Source of the DNA: Mitsuaria sp. GD03876
GTDB taxonomy: Bacteria > Pseudomonadota > Gammaproteobacteria > Burkholderiales > Burkholderiaceae_C
NCBI RefSeq assembly: GCF_029840635.1
Contig: NZ_JAOCCU010000011.1
Span: forward strand, 1-64,000
Length of the DNA: 64,000 nucleotides
Reading direction: 5' to 3'
Shown here: positions 37,146 to 46,755 of the stretch, piece after piece
Layout of the letters: each line of letters starts with the position of its first letter
Numbering within the stretch: the stretch's first letter is position 1
Notes under the pieces: model-generated
What the model saw: the letters and a program-made list of their open reading frames with translations, nothing else
Database searches by the model: none
Told to the model about the DNA's origin: nothing
Program-made: the position numbers and the translations under genes

Positions 37146-40100
37146 GTGAGTCAGAACACCAACGCCCCCGCCCCGGCCGCGCCGAAGACGGAACGCACGC
37201 CGCGTCCGCCGCGCCGCCCGCGCCAGGCCGCCCCGCGGCCGCCCGCTCCCGCCACCCCGATCCCGCCGATCGAGTTCCCCGAGGCGCTGCCGGTTTCCGG
37301 CCGTCGCGAGGAGATCATGCGCGCGCTCGCCGAGCACCAGGTCGTGATCGTCTGCGGCGAGACCGGCTCGGGCAAGACGACGCAGCTGCCCAAGATCGCG
37401 CTGGCGATGGGCCGCGGTCGCGGCAACGGCGGCGGGCTGATCGGCCACACGCAGCCGCGCCGGATCGCCGCGTCCAGCGTCGCCAAGCGCATCGCCGAGG
37501 AACTCAAGTCGCCGCTGGGCGACGTGGTCGGCTACAAGGTCCGCTTCCAGGACCGGCTGCAGCCCGGCGCGTCGGTCAAGCTGATGACGGACGGCATCCT
37601 GCTGGCCGAGACCCAGACCGATCCGCTGCTCAGCGCCTACGACACGCTGATCATCGACGAGGCCCACGAACGCAGCCTCAACATCGACTTCCTGCTCGGC
37701 TACCTGCGCGAGATCCTGCCGCGCCGGCCCGACCTGAAGATCGTCGTGACCTCCGCGACGATCGACGCCGACCGCTTCGCGCAGCATTTCGCCTCGGCCA
37801 AGGGGCCGGCGCCGGTGCTGATGGTCTCGGGGCGGCTGTTCCCGGTCGAGCAGCGCTACCGCCCGTTCGAGGAGTCCCGCGAGTACGACGTCAACGACGC
37901 CATCTGCGACGCGGTCGACGAGCTCTGGCGCGAGGGCCGCGGCGACGTGCTGGTCTTCCTGCCCGGCGAGCGCGAGATCCGCGAGGCGGCCGACGCGCTG
38001 CGCAAGCACCATCCGCCCGGCGTCGAGGTGCTGCCGCTGTTCGCGCGGCTGTCCGAGCAGGAGCAGAACCGCGTCTTCCAGCCGCACGGCCAGCCGCGCA
38101 TCGTGCTGGCGACCAACGTCGCCGAGACCTCGCTGACGGTGCCCGGCATCCGCTACGTGATCGACCCGGGCCTGGCGCGCGTCAAGCGCTACAGCTACCG
38201 CAACAAGGTCGAGCAGCTGCAGATCGAGAACATCAGCCAGGCCGCCGCCAACCAGCGCGCCGGCCGCTGCGGCCGCGTCAGCAACGGCATCTGCGTGCGC
38301 CTGTACGAGGAGAAGGACTTCCTGGGCCGGCCGCGCTTCACCGATCCGGAGATCCTGCGCAGCTCGCTGGCCGGCGTGATCCTGCGGATGAAGGCGCTGC
38401 ACCTGGGCCAGGTCGAGGACTTCCCGTTCATCGAGCCGCCGCCGCGCAAGGCGGTCGCCGATGGCTACCAGCTGCTCAACGAGCTGGGCGCGGTCGACGA
38501 TCGCAACGAGCTCACGCCCATGGGCCACGAGCTGTCCAAGCTGCCGCTGGACCCGCGCGTGGGCCGGATGATCCTGGAGGCCCGCCAGCGCGACGCGCTC
38601 AGCGAGATCCTGATCATCGCCAGCGCGCTGTCCGGCCAGGACGTGCGCGACCGCCCCGCCGAGCAACAGCAGCAGGCCGACGAGAAGCACAAGAAGTTCG
38701 ACGACGAGAAGTCCGAGTTCATGGGCTACCTGAAGCTGTGGAAGTGGCTCGGGGAGTCCAGGGGCGGGGAAGGGGAGCACAAGCTCTCCAACCGCAAGCA
38801 GGAACAGCTGCTGCGCGACAACTTCGTCAGCCCGCGCCGCGTGCGCGAGTGGCGCGACATCTACTCGCAGCTGCACACGGTGGTGGCCGAGCACGGCTGG
38901 CGGCTGAACGGCGCGGCCGCGACCTACGAGCAGGTCCACCTGTCGATGCTGGCCGGCCTGCTGGGCAACATCGGCGTGAAGGCCGATGACGACGACTGGT
39001 ACCTGGGCGCGCGCGGCATCAAGTTCTGGCGCCATCCGGGCGCGCACCTGAGCAAGAAGCCGGGCCGCTGGATCGTCGCGGCGGAACTGGTCGATACGAC
39101 GCGGCTGTTCGGGCGCGGCATCGCGGCGATCGAGCCGCAATGGCTGCCCGGCATCGCCGGCCACCTGATCAAGACCCAGCTGCTGGAGCCGCACTGGGAG
39201 AAGAAGGCCGCCGAGGTCATCGCGCTGGAGCGCGCGACGCTCTACGGCATCGTGCTGTACAGCAACCGGCGCGTGAACTTCGGCCGTGTCGACGCGGCCG
39301 CCGCGCGCGAGATCTTCATCCGCGAGGCCCTGGTCAACGGCGACTGGGAGACGCGGCTGCCCTTCCTGGCGCACAACCAGAAGCAGATCGCCAAGGTCGA
39401 GGAGCTCGAGCACAAGTCGCGCCGCCAGGACGTGCTGGTCGACGACGAGCTGATCTACGCCTTCTACGACCAGCAGCTGCCGGCGGACGTGTGCTCCGGC
39501 GCGACGCTGGAGAAGTGGTTCCGCGAGGCCAGCAAGGCCAACCCGCGGCTGCTGCAGCTCAGCCGCGACGAGCTGATGCGGCACGAGGCCGCCGGTGTCA
39601 CCAGCAACGCCTTCCCCAAGACGATCCGGCTGGGCGGCGTCGACTGCGCCGCGACCTACCTGCACGAGCCCGGCGACGCGCGCGACGGCCTGACCGTCAC
39701 CGTGCCGATCTACGCGCTCAACCAGGTCAACGACGAACGCACCGACTGGCTGGTGCCCGGGATGATCGAGGCCAAGGTGACGGCGCTGCTCAAGAGCCTG
39801 CACCAGAAGCCGCGCGCGCGGCTGACGCCGCTGCCCGAGTTCGTCGCCGAGTTCGTCGAGCTGCACCCGTTCGCGCAGGGCGCGCTGGTGGACGTGCTGC
39901 TCAAGGCGGTGAAGGAGCGCACGCAGCTCGCCGTGCAGCGCAACGACTTCAAGCTCGAGCAGGTGCCCGCGCACCTGTTCATGAACCTGCGCGTCGTCGA
40001 CGAGCACGGCCGGCAGCTGGGCCAGGGCCGCAACCTCGCGACGCTCAAGGCGGAACTTGGCACGCAGGCGCGCTCCGCGTTCCAGGCCCTGGCCGCGCTG

Positions 40101-41165
40101 AAGCTGCAGTCCTCCTCTTCCTCTTCCTCTTCCTCTTCCGCTGCTGCCGCATCCAGCGCCGGCGAGCCTCCCTCCGACTCCCTCTCCCGCGCGCGGGAGA
40201 GGGCGGGGGTGAGGGCCGCGGTCGATGAAGGACGGCCGACGTCCGGCGACGGCAAGTCCTCCCGCGGCATCAAGGCGACGGTCATGCCGCCGCCCAAGCC
40301 TGCCGCGGAGGCGACCAAGACCTACACCGCCTGGACCTTCGGCGAGCTGCCCGAGCTCATGGAGATCAAACGCGGCCCGCAGACGCTGATCGGTTTCCCG
40401 GCGCTGATCGACAAAGGCCAGCACGTCGAGATCGAGGTCTTCGACGAACCCGAGCTCGCCGCGGCGAAGCACCGCGCCGGCCTGCGCCGCCTGGTCGCGC
40501 TGCAGCTCAAGGAGCCGCTGAAGTACCTCGAGAAGAACATCCCCGACCTGACGCAGATGGCGGTCGCGTACATGAGCCTGGGCACCGCCGAGGAACTGCG
40601 CGACCAGATCGTGGCGGTCGCGCTGGAGCGGGCCTTCCTGGCCGATCCGCTGCCGGTGGACGAGTTCGGCTTCAAGGCCCGCGTCGAGGAGGGCCGCGCG
40701 CGGCTCAACCTGATCGCGCAGGAGGTGGCGCGGCTCGCGTTCAGCGTGCTCGTCGAGTACCAGGGCGCGCTGCGCAAGCTCAAGGACGCCCGGACCGCGC
40801 CCAAGGAGGTCGTCGAGGACGTGCAGGCGCAGCTGCAGCGGCTGATGCCCAAGCGCTTCGTGCTGCAGACGCCGTGGACGCAGCTGCAGCATTTCCCGCG
40901 CTACCTGAAGGCGATCACGCTGCGGCTGGACAAGCTGCGCGCCGACGCGCCGCGCGACGCCAAGCTGCTGGCCGAGCTGCGGCCGCTGGAGCAGCGCTGG
41001 TCGCGCCGGGTCGCGGAACTCAAGGGCACGCCGGATGCCCGGATGGATGACTTCCGCTGGCAGCTCGAGGAATTGCGGGTGAGCCTTTTCGCACAGGAAC
41101 TGCGAACACCGCAGCCGGTGAGCGTCAAGCGCCTGGAAAAGGTGTGGGCGCAGTTACAAAACTGA
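37146..41165 (+). CDS. hrpA: ATP-dependent RNA helicase HrpA (DEAH family)
   Basis: DEAH-box helicase of 1339 aa. It has Walker A GETGSGKTTQLPK (about 76-88), DEAHERSLNIDFLLGYL, the SAT motif in VVTSATIDADRF, and the QRAGRCGR motif VI, followed by HA2/OB regions and the DUF3418 C-terminal domain typical of bacterial HrpA, which rescues stalled ribosomes. The N-terminal 40 residues are Ala/Pro/Arg-rich. A low-complexity linker at about 988-1058 includes a 10-Ser run and the in-frame product of a palindromic repeat. The GTG start is assumed; the motif region starts soon after. Length is close to E. coli HrpA (about 1300). Confidence 0.96.
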   Translation: MSQNTNAPAPAAPKTERTPRPPRRPRQAAPRPPAPATPIPPIEFPEALPVSGRREEIMRALAEHQVVIVCGETGSGKTTQLPKIALAMGRGRGNGGGLIGHTQPRRIAASSVAKRIAEELKSPLGDVVGYKVRFQDRLQPGASVKLMTDGILLAETQTDPLLSAYDTLIIDEAHERSLNIDFLLGYLREILPRRPDLKIVVTSATIDADRFAQHFASAKGPAPVLMVSGRLFPVEQRYRPFEESREYDVNDAICDAVDELWREGRGDVLVFLPGEREIREAADALRKHHPPGVEVLPLFARLSEQEQNRVFQPHGQPRIVLATNVAETSLTVPGIRYVIDPGLARVKRYSYRNKVEQLQIENISQAAANQRAGRCGRVSNGICVRLYEEKDFLGRPRFTDPEILRSSLAGVILRMKALHLGQVEDFPFIEPPPRKAVADGYQLLNELGAVDDRNELTPMGHELSKLPLDPRVGRMILEARQRDALSEILIIASALSGQDVRDRPAEQQQQADEKHKKFDDEKSEFMGYLKLWKWLGESRGGEGEHKLSNRKQEQLLRDNFVSPRRVREWRDIYSQLHTVVAEHGWRLNGAAATYEQVHLSMLAGLLGNIGVKADDDDWYLGARGIKFWRHPGAHLSKKPGRWIVAAELVDTTRLFGRGIAAIEPQWLPGIAGHLIKTQLLEPHWEKKAAEVIALERATLYGIVLYSNRRVNFGRVDAAAAREIFIREALVNGDWETRLPFLAHNQKQIAKVEELEHKSRRQDVLVDDELIYAFYDQQLPADVCSGATLEKWFREASKANPRLLQLSRDELMRHEAAGVTSNAFPKTIRLGGVDCAATYLHEPGDARDGLTVTVPIYALNQVNDERTDWLVPGMIEAKVTALLKSLHQKPRARLTPLPEFVAEFVELHPFAQGALVDVLLKAVKERTQLAVQRNDFKLEQVPAHLFMNLRVVDEHGRQLGQGRNLATLKAELGTQARSAFQALAALKLQSSSSSSSSSSAAAASSAGEPPSDSLSRARERAGVRAAVDEGRPTSGDGKSSRGIKATVMPPPKPAAEATKTYTAWTFGELPELMEIKRGPQTLIGFPALIDKGQHVEIEVFDEPELAAAKHRAGLRRLVALQLKEPLKYLEKNIPDLTQMAVAYMSLGTAEELRDQIVAVALERAFLADPLPVDEFGFKARVEEGRARLNLIAQEVARLAFSVLVEYQGALRKLKDARTAPKEVVEDVQAQLQRLMPKRFVLQTPWTQLQHFPRYLKAITLRLDKLRADAPRDAKLLAELRPLEQRWSRRVAELKGTPDARMDDFRWQLEELRVSLFAQELRTPQPVSVKRLEKVWAQLQN
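40110..40139 (+). repeat. Hexanucleotide repeat encoding poly-Ser in hrpA
   Basis: About five near-identical copies of ttcctc encode a 10-serine run at about residues 988-998 of HrpA. The unit is a multiple of three, so slippage changes linker length only. Confidence 0.85.
40180..40216. repeat. Palindromic dispersed-type repeat inside hrpA
   Basis: 40180-40203 is a perfect 24-bp palindrome (arms CCCTCTCCCGCG and its complement) followed by CGGGGGTGAGGG. This pattern (ccctctcccgc...gcgggagaggg, gggtgaggg) is common as an intergenic repeat in many high-GC proteobacteria. Here it is read in frame as SLSRARERAGVRA. Confidence 0.85.
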
Positions 41166-41270
41166 GCGGAGAATCGCCCTTACTTCCGCAGGCGAGGATC
41201 TCGGGTTTTCGGTCCAATCCAAGTTACAAAAGGTCCGTGGCCCCGCACCGTCGGGTGCTGCACATCGCTC

Positions 41271-43115
41271 GTGTCTGACAACAACACAACATCCACCGCC
41301 GCCCCGATGCGGCGATTCGGCCGCTTCGAGCTGCGCGCGCTGCTGCACAAGAGCCTGCGCTCGATGCTGTGGGTGGTGTTCGACCCGAATTCCGGCCAGG
41401 ACATGTTCCTGATGATGCCGCGCGAGAAACCCAACAGCGAGGCGGCGATGCTGCACTGGCTGAAGACGGTCGACGCGGCCTCGCGGATCCATCACCCGAA
41501 CCTGGCGCACGTGGTCGAGACCGGCCGCGTCGATCCCTGGCCCTATGTCGCCTACGACCGCGCTCTGGGCGAGACGCTCGAGGAGCGCGCCGGCCGCGGC
41601 GCGCCGCCGCTGCCGCTGGACGCCGCCGGCTGGGCGGCGCAGGCGCTCGAGGGCCTGGCCTTCGCCCACGAGGCGGGGCATGCGCACCGGGACATCCAGC
41701 TCGCCCACCTCGTCGTCGACGGCGCCAACCACGTGCGCGTGCTCGGCCTGGAGGTGGCGCAGGAGATCGTGCCGGCGACCGCCGACTTCAACGCCGCGTC
41801 GCGCCGCGCGGTGCGCGAGGCCGCCGAGGAGGATGTCGTCGGCATCGGCCTGGCGCTGCATCGGCTGCTGAGCGGCAAGCCGGTGCTGGACGAATCCGAC
41901 CTGCAGCTGGTGCTGCAGCGCATGCAGCCGCAGGGGCACGAGCTGGTGCGCCTGGGCTGGGAGACGCCGTACCCGATCCCCGAGCCGCTGCGCGCGATCG
42001 TCAACCGCGCCACCGACCGCCAGACGCGCCAGCGCTATCACCTGGCGCGCAGCTTCTGGCGCGCGCTGGACGGCTGGCGGCTGTCGGCCGAGCAGGACGA
42101 CGGCGGCCCGATCGCGCTGCTCAAGGACAAGATGCAGCGCTTCGGCCATCTGCCGAGCACCTCGACCCGGCTGGTGACGACGGTGGCGTCGTCGTCGATG
42201 GAATCGCAGCACGGCAGCCAGCTCGCGGCGCTGGCGCTCAAGGACATGGCGCTGTCGCTGGAGCTGATCCGGCGCGTCAACAACGCGCTGCGCCAGCAGG
42301 GCCCCACCAGCGGCGGCACGGTGCTGAACCTGCAGCGCGCGATCGCGATGCTGGGCCTGAACGGGCTGGAGGACGCGGCCCGGGCGCTCAAGCCCTGGCC
42401 GGGGCCGATGAACGAGGGCCAGGCGCAGTTCATGCAGAGCGTGATGCGGCGCGTGCAGCGCGCCGGCCAGGTGGCGCAGGCGCTGCGGCCGGCCGGCTAC
42501 GACGCCGAGGTGATCTACCTGATCTCGCTGATGCAGAACCTGGGCCGGCTGCTGGTGCAGTACCACTTCCCGGACGACGCGCAGCAGATCCGCCAGCTGC
42601 AGGTCGCGCCCGAGGCGACCGAGGACAACCCCAATCCGCGCGGCATGAGCGAGCAGTCCGCCGCCTACGCGGTGCTGGGCTGCGACCTGGAGAGCCTGGG
42701 CCTGGCGGTGGCCAAGTACTGGGGCCTGGGCGACGAGCTGCAGCACATGATGCGCCGCCAGCCGCAGGAGGCGCCGGTGCGCCATGCCGACGGCGACGTC
42801 GAGATGCTGCGCCTGACCTGCAGCCTGGCCAACGAGCTGGTCGACGCGCTGGCGCTGCCCGAGCGCAAGCGCCAGGCGGCGATCGAGCTGGCGACGCGGC
42901 GCTACGCCCGCGCGCTGTCGCTGGGGCTGCGCGAGATCTACGACGCGCTCGGCGCCAGCGGCGCGATCGGCGACGCCGGCAACAGCGGCCTGGGCGCGAT
43001 GAGCGATCCGTCGGTCGGCGCGGCCGCGACCGCGGCGCCGCGCTCGCGGCTGCGCGAGCGGGCCGAGGCCGGCGCCCCGGCCCCCGCCGCCGAGCCCGGC
43101 AAGGACCGTCCATGA
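41271..43115 (+). CDS. Pseudokinase-HDOD signalling protein
   Basis: Protein of 614 aa. Residues 15-270 follow a Ser/Thr kinase fold, but catalytic positions are degenerate: HRDIQLAH replaces HRDxKxxN, no DFG is present (GLEV at its place), and no glycine loop is recognisable. Residues about 285-480 form an HDOD domain, a non-catalytic HD relative, with LSLELIRRVNNAL near its front. The tail is Ala-rich and disordered. The start is a GTG at 41271. The stop overlaps the next gene (ATGA), so the two are made together. Inference: the pseudokinase regulates or scaffolds the active kinase downstream. Confidence 0.8.
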   Translation: MSDNNTTSTAAPMRRFGRFELRALLHKSLRSMLWVVFDPNSGQDMFLMMPREKPNSEAAMLHWLKTVDAASRIHHPNLAHVVETGRVDPWPYVAYDRALGETLEERAGRGAPPLPLDAAGWAAQALEGLAFAHEAGHAHRDIQLAHLVVDGANHVRVLGLEVAQEIVPATADFNAASRRAVREAAEEDVVGIGLALHRLLSGKPVLDESDLQLVLQRMQPQGHELVRLGWETPYPIPEPLRAIVNRATDRQTRQRYHLARSFWRALDGWRLSAEQDDGGPIALLKDKMQRFGHLPSTSTRLVTTVASSSMESQHGSQLAALALKDMALSLELIRRVNNALRQQGPTSGGTVLNLQRAIAMLGLNGLEDAARALKPWPGPMNEGQAQFMQSVMRRVQRAGQVAQALRPAGYDAEVIYLISLMQNLGRLLVQYHFPDDAQQIRQLQVAPEATEDNPNPRGMSEQSAAYAVLGCDLESLGLAVAKYWGLGDELQHMMRRQPQEAPVRHADGDVEMLRLTCSLANELVDALALPERKRQAAIELATRRYARALSLGLREIYDALGASGAIGDAGNSGLGAMSDPSVGAAATAAPRSRLRERAEAGAPAPAAEPGKDRP

Positions 43116-45526
43116 CCGCGATGCCGCCCGGCGTCGGGCGATTCAAGCCGCTGCGCAGCCTCGGGCAGGGCGCGCAGGCGGTGGTGTGGCTCGCGCACGA
43201 TCCGCGGCTGGACCGCGAGGTCGCGCTGAAGGTGCTCACGCAGGGCACCGACCGCGCCAGCGTCGACGCCTGGCTGCACGAGGCCCGCGCGGTGAGCCGG
43301 CTGACGCATCCCAACATCGTCCCGGTCTTCGAGGCCGACATCGAGGCCGGCCAGGCCTACATGGTCTTCGAGTACGTGCCCGGCGGCACGCTGACCGAGC
43401 GGCTGCGCCAGCGCGGCCGGCTGCCGGCGCGCGAGGCGGTGGCGCTGATGCTGGGCATTCTGGACGGGCTGCACGCGGCGCACCAGGCCGGCGTCGTGCA
43501 CCGCGACCTCAAGCCGTCCAACATCCTGATCGACTCGACCGGCCGGCCCAAGGTCATGGACTTCGGCATCGCGGCGCGGCTGCAGGCCGGCGCCGCGGGC
43601 GCCTCGGGCACGGCGACCAAGCCCAACCGCATCGTCGGCACGCCGGGCTACATCTCGCCGGAAGCGGCGCGCGGCGAGCCGGCCTCGCCGGTGATGGACG
43701 TGTTCGCGTCGGCGGTGATGCTCAGCGAGATGCTGTCGGGCCAGCGCCTGAACTACGACCCCGATCCTTGGCGCGCCGTGCGCCGCGCGATGGAGCAGAC
43801 GCTGGATCCGCCGGCCGACCTCGGCCCCGACAGCGACGACGCCTTGCGCGCGGTGCTGCTGCGCGGGCTGTCGCGCGAGGCGGCGCATCGCTGGCCCGAT
43901 GCCAAGGCCTTCCACGACGCGCTGGCCGCCTGGCTGCATCCGGCCAGCGAGGCGCCGGAGGCGGGCGAGGGCGGCAGCGCCACGCTGGAGTTCCTGCTGC
44001 GCCGCATGCGGCACCGCAGCGACTTCCCGGCGATGGCCGATTCGGTGGCGCGCATCCAGCGGATGACGCAGTCCGAGAACGAGAGCCTGACCACGCTCTC
44101 CAACGAGATCCTCAAGGACGTGGCGCTGACCAACAAGCTGCTGCGGCTGGTCAACACGGTGCAGTTCAGCCATGCCGGCGGCGGGCACATCAGCACGGTG
44201 TCGCGCGCGGTGGCGCTGGTGGGCTTCGGCGGCATCCGCAACCTGGCGCTGTCGCTGGTGCTGCTGGAGCGCATGGAGAACAAGGCCCATGCGCAGCGGC
44301 TGAAGGAGGAATTCCTGCGCGCGCTGATGGCGGGCTCGCTGGCGCGCGAGCTGTGCCTGGTGCCGCGCGAGAACGAGGAGTCCTTCCTCGCGACGATGTT
44401 CCAGGGCCTGGGCCGGCTGCTGTCCGAGTTCTACCTGCCCGAGGAGGCGCAGCAGGTGCGCCGCCTGGTGCGCCCGGAGCGCGGCATGGGCGAGCAGGCC
44501 GCGCCGCCGGTGGGCGAGGCGGCCGCCTCGGCCCAGGTGCTGGGCCTGAGCTACGAGAACCTGGGCCTGGGCGTGGCGCGGCAATGGGGTTTCCCGGACA
44601 GCCTGCAGCGCAGCATGCAGCGGCCCGACGGCGACGCGCCGGCGCGGCTGGTGGAGCATTCGACGGACCGGATGCGCTGGCTCGGACGCGCCAGCAACGA
44701 CGTGGCCGACGTGATCCTGAACAGCGATCCGGCCGAGGCGCATGCCAAGGTGCGCGCGATGGCGCAGCGCTACGCGCGCGCGCTGGGCGTGGAGGCCAAG
44801 GCCTTCGAGGCGGCGGCGGACCAGGCGCGCCAGCGGCTGACGCAGCTGGCGCAGGCGATGGACATCAAGCTGGCGAAGAACTCGCCGGCGCAGCGCCTGC
44901 TGGCGCCGCTGACGCCGTCGGCGGAGGACTCGCTGTCGCCGCACCAGCTGCAGGCGACGCTGGTCGAGGGCCAGGCGCCGGCCGGCGCGGTCCCGCCGGA
45001 GCAGGCGGCGGCGACGCTGGCCGCGGGCATCCAGGACATCACCAACGCGATGGTCGAGAGCTTCAAGCTCAACGAGATCCTGCGGATGATCCTGGAGACG
45101 ATGTATCGCGGCCTGGGCTTCCGGCGGGTGATCTTCTGCCTGCGCGATCCCAAGACCGAGACGCTGACCGGCCGCTTCGGGCTGGGCGAGGGCGTGGAGG
45201 CGGTGGTGCCGCTGTTCCGCGTGCCGCTGCGGGTGATGCCGGGCATGGCGGCGGAGCTGTTCACCGCGATCTGCACCAAGGGCGTGGACACGTTGATCGC
45301 CGACGCGTCGCAGCCCCGGATCGCCGAGCGGCTGCCGGCGTGGTTCTTGAGCGGGGCGAAGGCGCACAGCTTCCTGATCCTGCCGATGGCGCTGCGCGGC
45401 GCGCCGTTCGCGATGATCTACGCCGACAAGGCCGAGCCCGGCAGCGTCGTGCTCGACGAGAAGCAGCTGTCGCTGCTGCGCACGCTGCGCAACCAGGCCG
45501 TGATGGCCTTCAAGCAGGCGAGCTGA
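43112..45526 (+). CDS. Ser/Thr protein kinase-HDOD-GAF protein
   Basis: Protein of 804 aa with an apparently active Hanks-type kinase (about 8-270): LGQGAQAVVWLA, VALKVL with the catalytic lysine, VVHRDLKPSNIL, MDFGIA, and SPEAARGE as APE motif. Residues about 290-500 are HDOD (LKDVALTNKLLRLVNTVQFS, FGGIRNLALSLVL), and residues about 640-804 are a GAF domain. No transmembrane segment, unlike PknB-type kinases, so it is cytoplasmic and may sense a ligand through GAF. It overlaps the pseudokinase gene by 4 bp. An FHA protein is encoded about 17 kb away, a possible phosphopeptide reader. Confidence 0.88.
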   Translation: MTAMPPGVGRFKPLRSLGQGAQAVVWLAHDPRLDREVALKVLTQGTDRASVDAWLHEARAVSRLTHPNIVPVFEADIEAGQAYMVFEYVPGGTLTERLRQRGRLPAREAVALMLGILDGLHAAHQAGVVHRDLKPSNILIDSTGRPKVMDFGIAARLQAGAAGASGTATKPNRIVGTPGYISPEAARGEPASPVMDVFASAVMLSEMLSGQRLNYDPDPWRAVRRAMEQTLDPPADLGPDSDDALRAVLLRGLSREAAHRWPDAKAFHDALAAWLHPASEAPEAGEGGSATLEFLLRRMRHRSDFPAMADSVARIQRMTQSENESLTTLSNEILKDVALTNKLLRLVNTVQFSHAGGGHISTVSRAVALVGFGGIRNLALSLVLLERMENKAHAQRLKEEFLRALMAGSLARELCLVPRENEESFLATMFQGLGRLLSEFYLPEEAQQVRRLVRPERGMGEQAAPPVGEAAASAQVLGLSYENLGLGVARQWGFPDSLQRSMQRPDGDAPARLVEHSTDRMRWLGRASNDVADVILNSDPAEAHAKVRAMAQRYARALGVEAKAFEAAADQARQRLTQLAQAMDIKLAKNSPAQRLLAPLTPSAEDSLSPHQLQATLVEGQAPAGAVPPEQAAATLAAGIQDITNAMVESFKLNEILRMILETMYRGLGFRRVIFCLRDPKTETLTGRFGLGEGVEAVVPLFRVPLRVMPGMAAELFTAICTKGVDTLIADASQPRIAERLPAWFLSGAKAHSFLILPMALRGAPFAMIYADKAEPGSVVLDEKQLSLLRTLRNQAVMAFKQAS

Positions 45527-45770
45527 GCCTGCTCCGACGACGGGCTGCGCGCGGATAGCGCGGGCCCCGATTCACCGTCAACCGCACCACCCATCGGGGG
45601 GTGACCGCCATCCCACACCTCCCGGGAGCGCGGGCGCATAGCGCGCGCCGCCGTCGAATTCCCATCGGGCTGCCAAAAAGTACCACGCGGGTAAACGCGA
45701 GGGTCGCCAGACTCCGCCCCCGCCACGCAGAAGCATTTGGCAACAAAACTTAGCAATCCAGGGAATCGAG

Positions 45771-46634
45771 ATGAAGTTCGAAGTCAAGAAGGTGTTCATG
45801 GTCCTGCCGCTGGTCGCGGCGCTGGCGGCTTGCGGCGGCGGTGGCGGCGACGACGCCGGCACCGCGGTGAACACCAACCAGGGCACGGGCGGCGCGACCA
45901 ACGGCGGCGGCGCCACGGGCGGCACCACGACCGGCGGCACCGACGGCGCCACCTCGGCGGTGGGCAAGGTCGAGGAGCCCTTCCTGAAGATCACCACGCT
46001 GCGCTACCTGATGGTCGGCGCCAGCCTGCAGACCAGCGGCACGGTGACCGCGTGGGAGCAGCTGCCGGCCGGCGGCGTCGTGACGATCAACGGCAACACG
46101 CTGACGGGCGCCGATCGCTCGGTGGTGAACATCGCCGGCGACGAGACCTGGGGCCAGGGCCGCTGGGCCAAGGGCACCGCGGTCGCGGGCGGCGGCTCGT
46201 CGGTGCTGGGCACCGCGCGCAACGACGCCTACCACTACGTCGTCTACAACGCGCCGACCGCCTTGCCGGCGAGCGGCCAGCTGAGCTGCGACGGCGGCCA
46301 GTTCACCGCCCCGAACGTGCTGAACGCCGCCTCGGGCGACGCCTTCGGCACCGCCACCGGCACGGCCGCGCTGAGCTTCAACAACGGCGTGGCCTCGGTC
46401 GACGTGTCGATCGCGACGACGGCCGGCTCGCGCAAGCCGACCGTGTCCACGACGGGCACCAGCATCAAGCTCGACAGCACCACCATCACCGGCGCCTTCT
46501 TCGCGCAGGGCGACGGCCTGATGCTGACGCTGGGCGACGCGGGCAACGGCAAGTTCCGCATCGTCGCGGCCTACCAGGCCAGCGCGAGCGGCGCGAGCTA
46601 CCGGGGCGTGGCTTCGTTCCTGTGCAAGCGCTGA
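45771..46634 (+). CDS. Putative lipoprotein with Gly/Thr-rich linker
   Basis: Protein of 287 aa of unknown function. The signal sequence (MKFEVKKVFMVLPLVAALAAC) ends in the lipobox LAAC, so Cys21 would be acylated. Right after it comes GGGGGDDA and a Gly/Thr/Asn-rich flexible tether (about 22-65), then a probable beta-rich domain with a Cys pair (QLSCDGG and the last FLCKR) that may form a disulfide. I do not recognise the domain. It is preceded by 244 bp without a gene and followed by a strong terminator. Confidence 0.8.
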   Translation: MKFEVKKVFMVLPLVAALAACGGGGGDDAGTAVNTNQGTGGATNGGGATGGTTTGGTDGATSAVGKVEEPFLKITTLRYLMVGASLQTSGTVTAWEQLPAGGVVTINGNTLTGADRSVVNIAGDETWGQGRWAKGTAVAGGGSSVLGTARNDAYHYVVYNAPTALPASGQLSCDGGQFTAPNVLNAASGDAFGTATGTAALSFNNGVASVDVSIATTAGSRKPTVSTTGTSIKLDSTTITGAFFAQGDGLMLTLGDAGNGKFRIVAAYQASASGASYRGVASFLCKR

Positions 46635-46685
46635 TGCGGCGTTGAGCGCGACGGCGGCGTCCTGGCGGCGTCGCGCGCGATGAAG

Positions 46686-46714
46686 GAAGCCGGCCTTGCG
46701 CCGGCTTCGTCGTT
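46686..46714 (+). terminator. Intrinsic terminator after the lipoprotein gene
   Basis: GAAGCCGGC and GCCGGCTTC form a perfect 9-bp stem around 5 bases, followed by a T-rich but interrupted run (gtcgttcc). Confidence 0.75.
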
Positions 46715-46755
46715 CCTGGAGGGAGGAAACGGAGGGGGCGGCGAGCGCCTCGCGC

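Noticed and set aside
40110-40139. Poly-Ser tract as a phase-variation switch
   Set aside because: The unit is six bases, so slippage cannot turn the gene on or off.
37059-40892. Minus-strand frame of 1,277 codons opposite hrpA
   Set aside because: Shadow of the hrpA reading frame with Asp/Val/Leu/Arg-rich composition; no homology recognised.
41369-43111. Extending the kinase gene (43112-45526) upstream to an ATG at 41369
   Set aside because: The upstream part is an out-of-frame shadow of the pseudokinase; the kinase motif region begins right after 43112.
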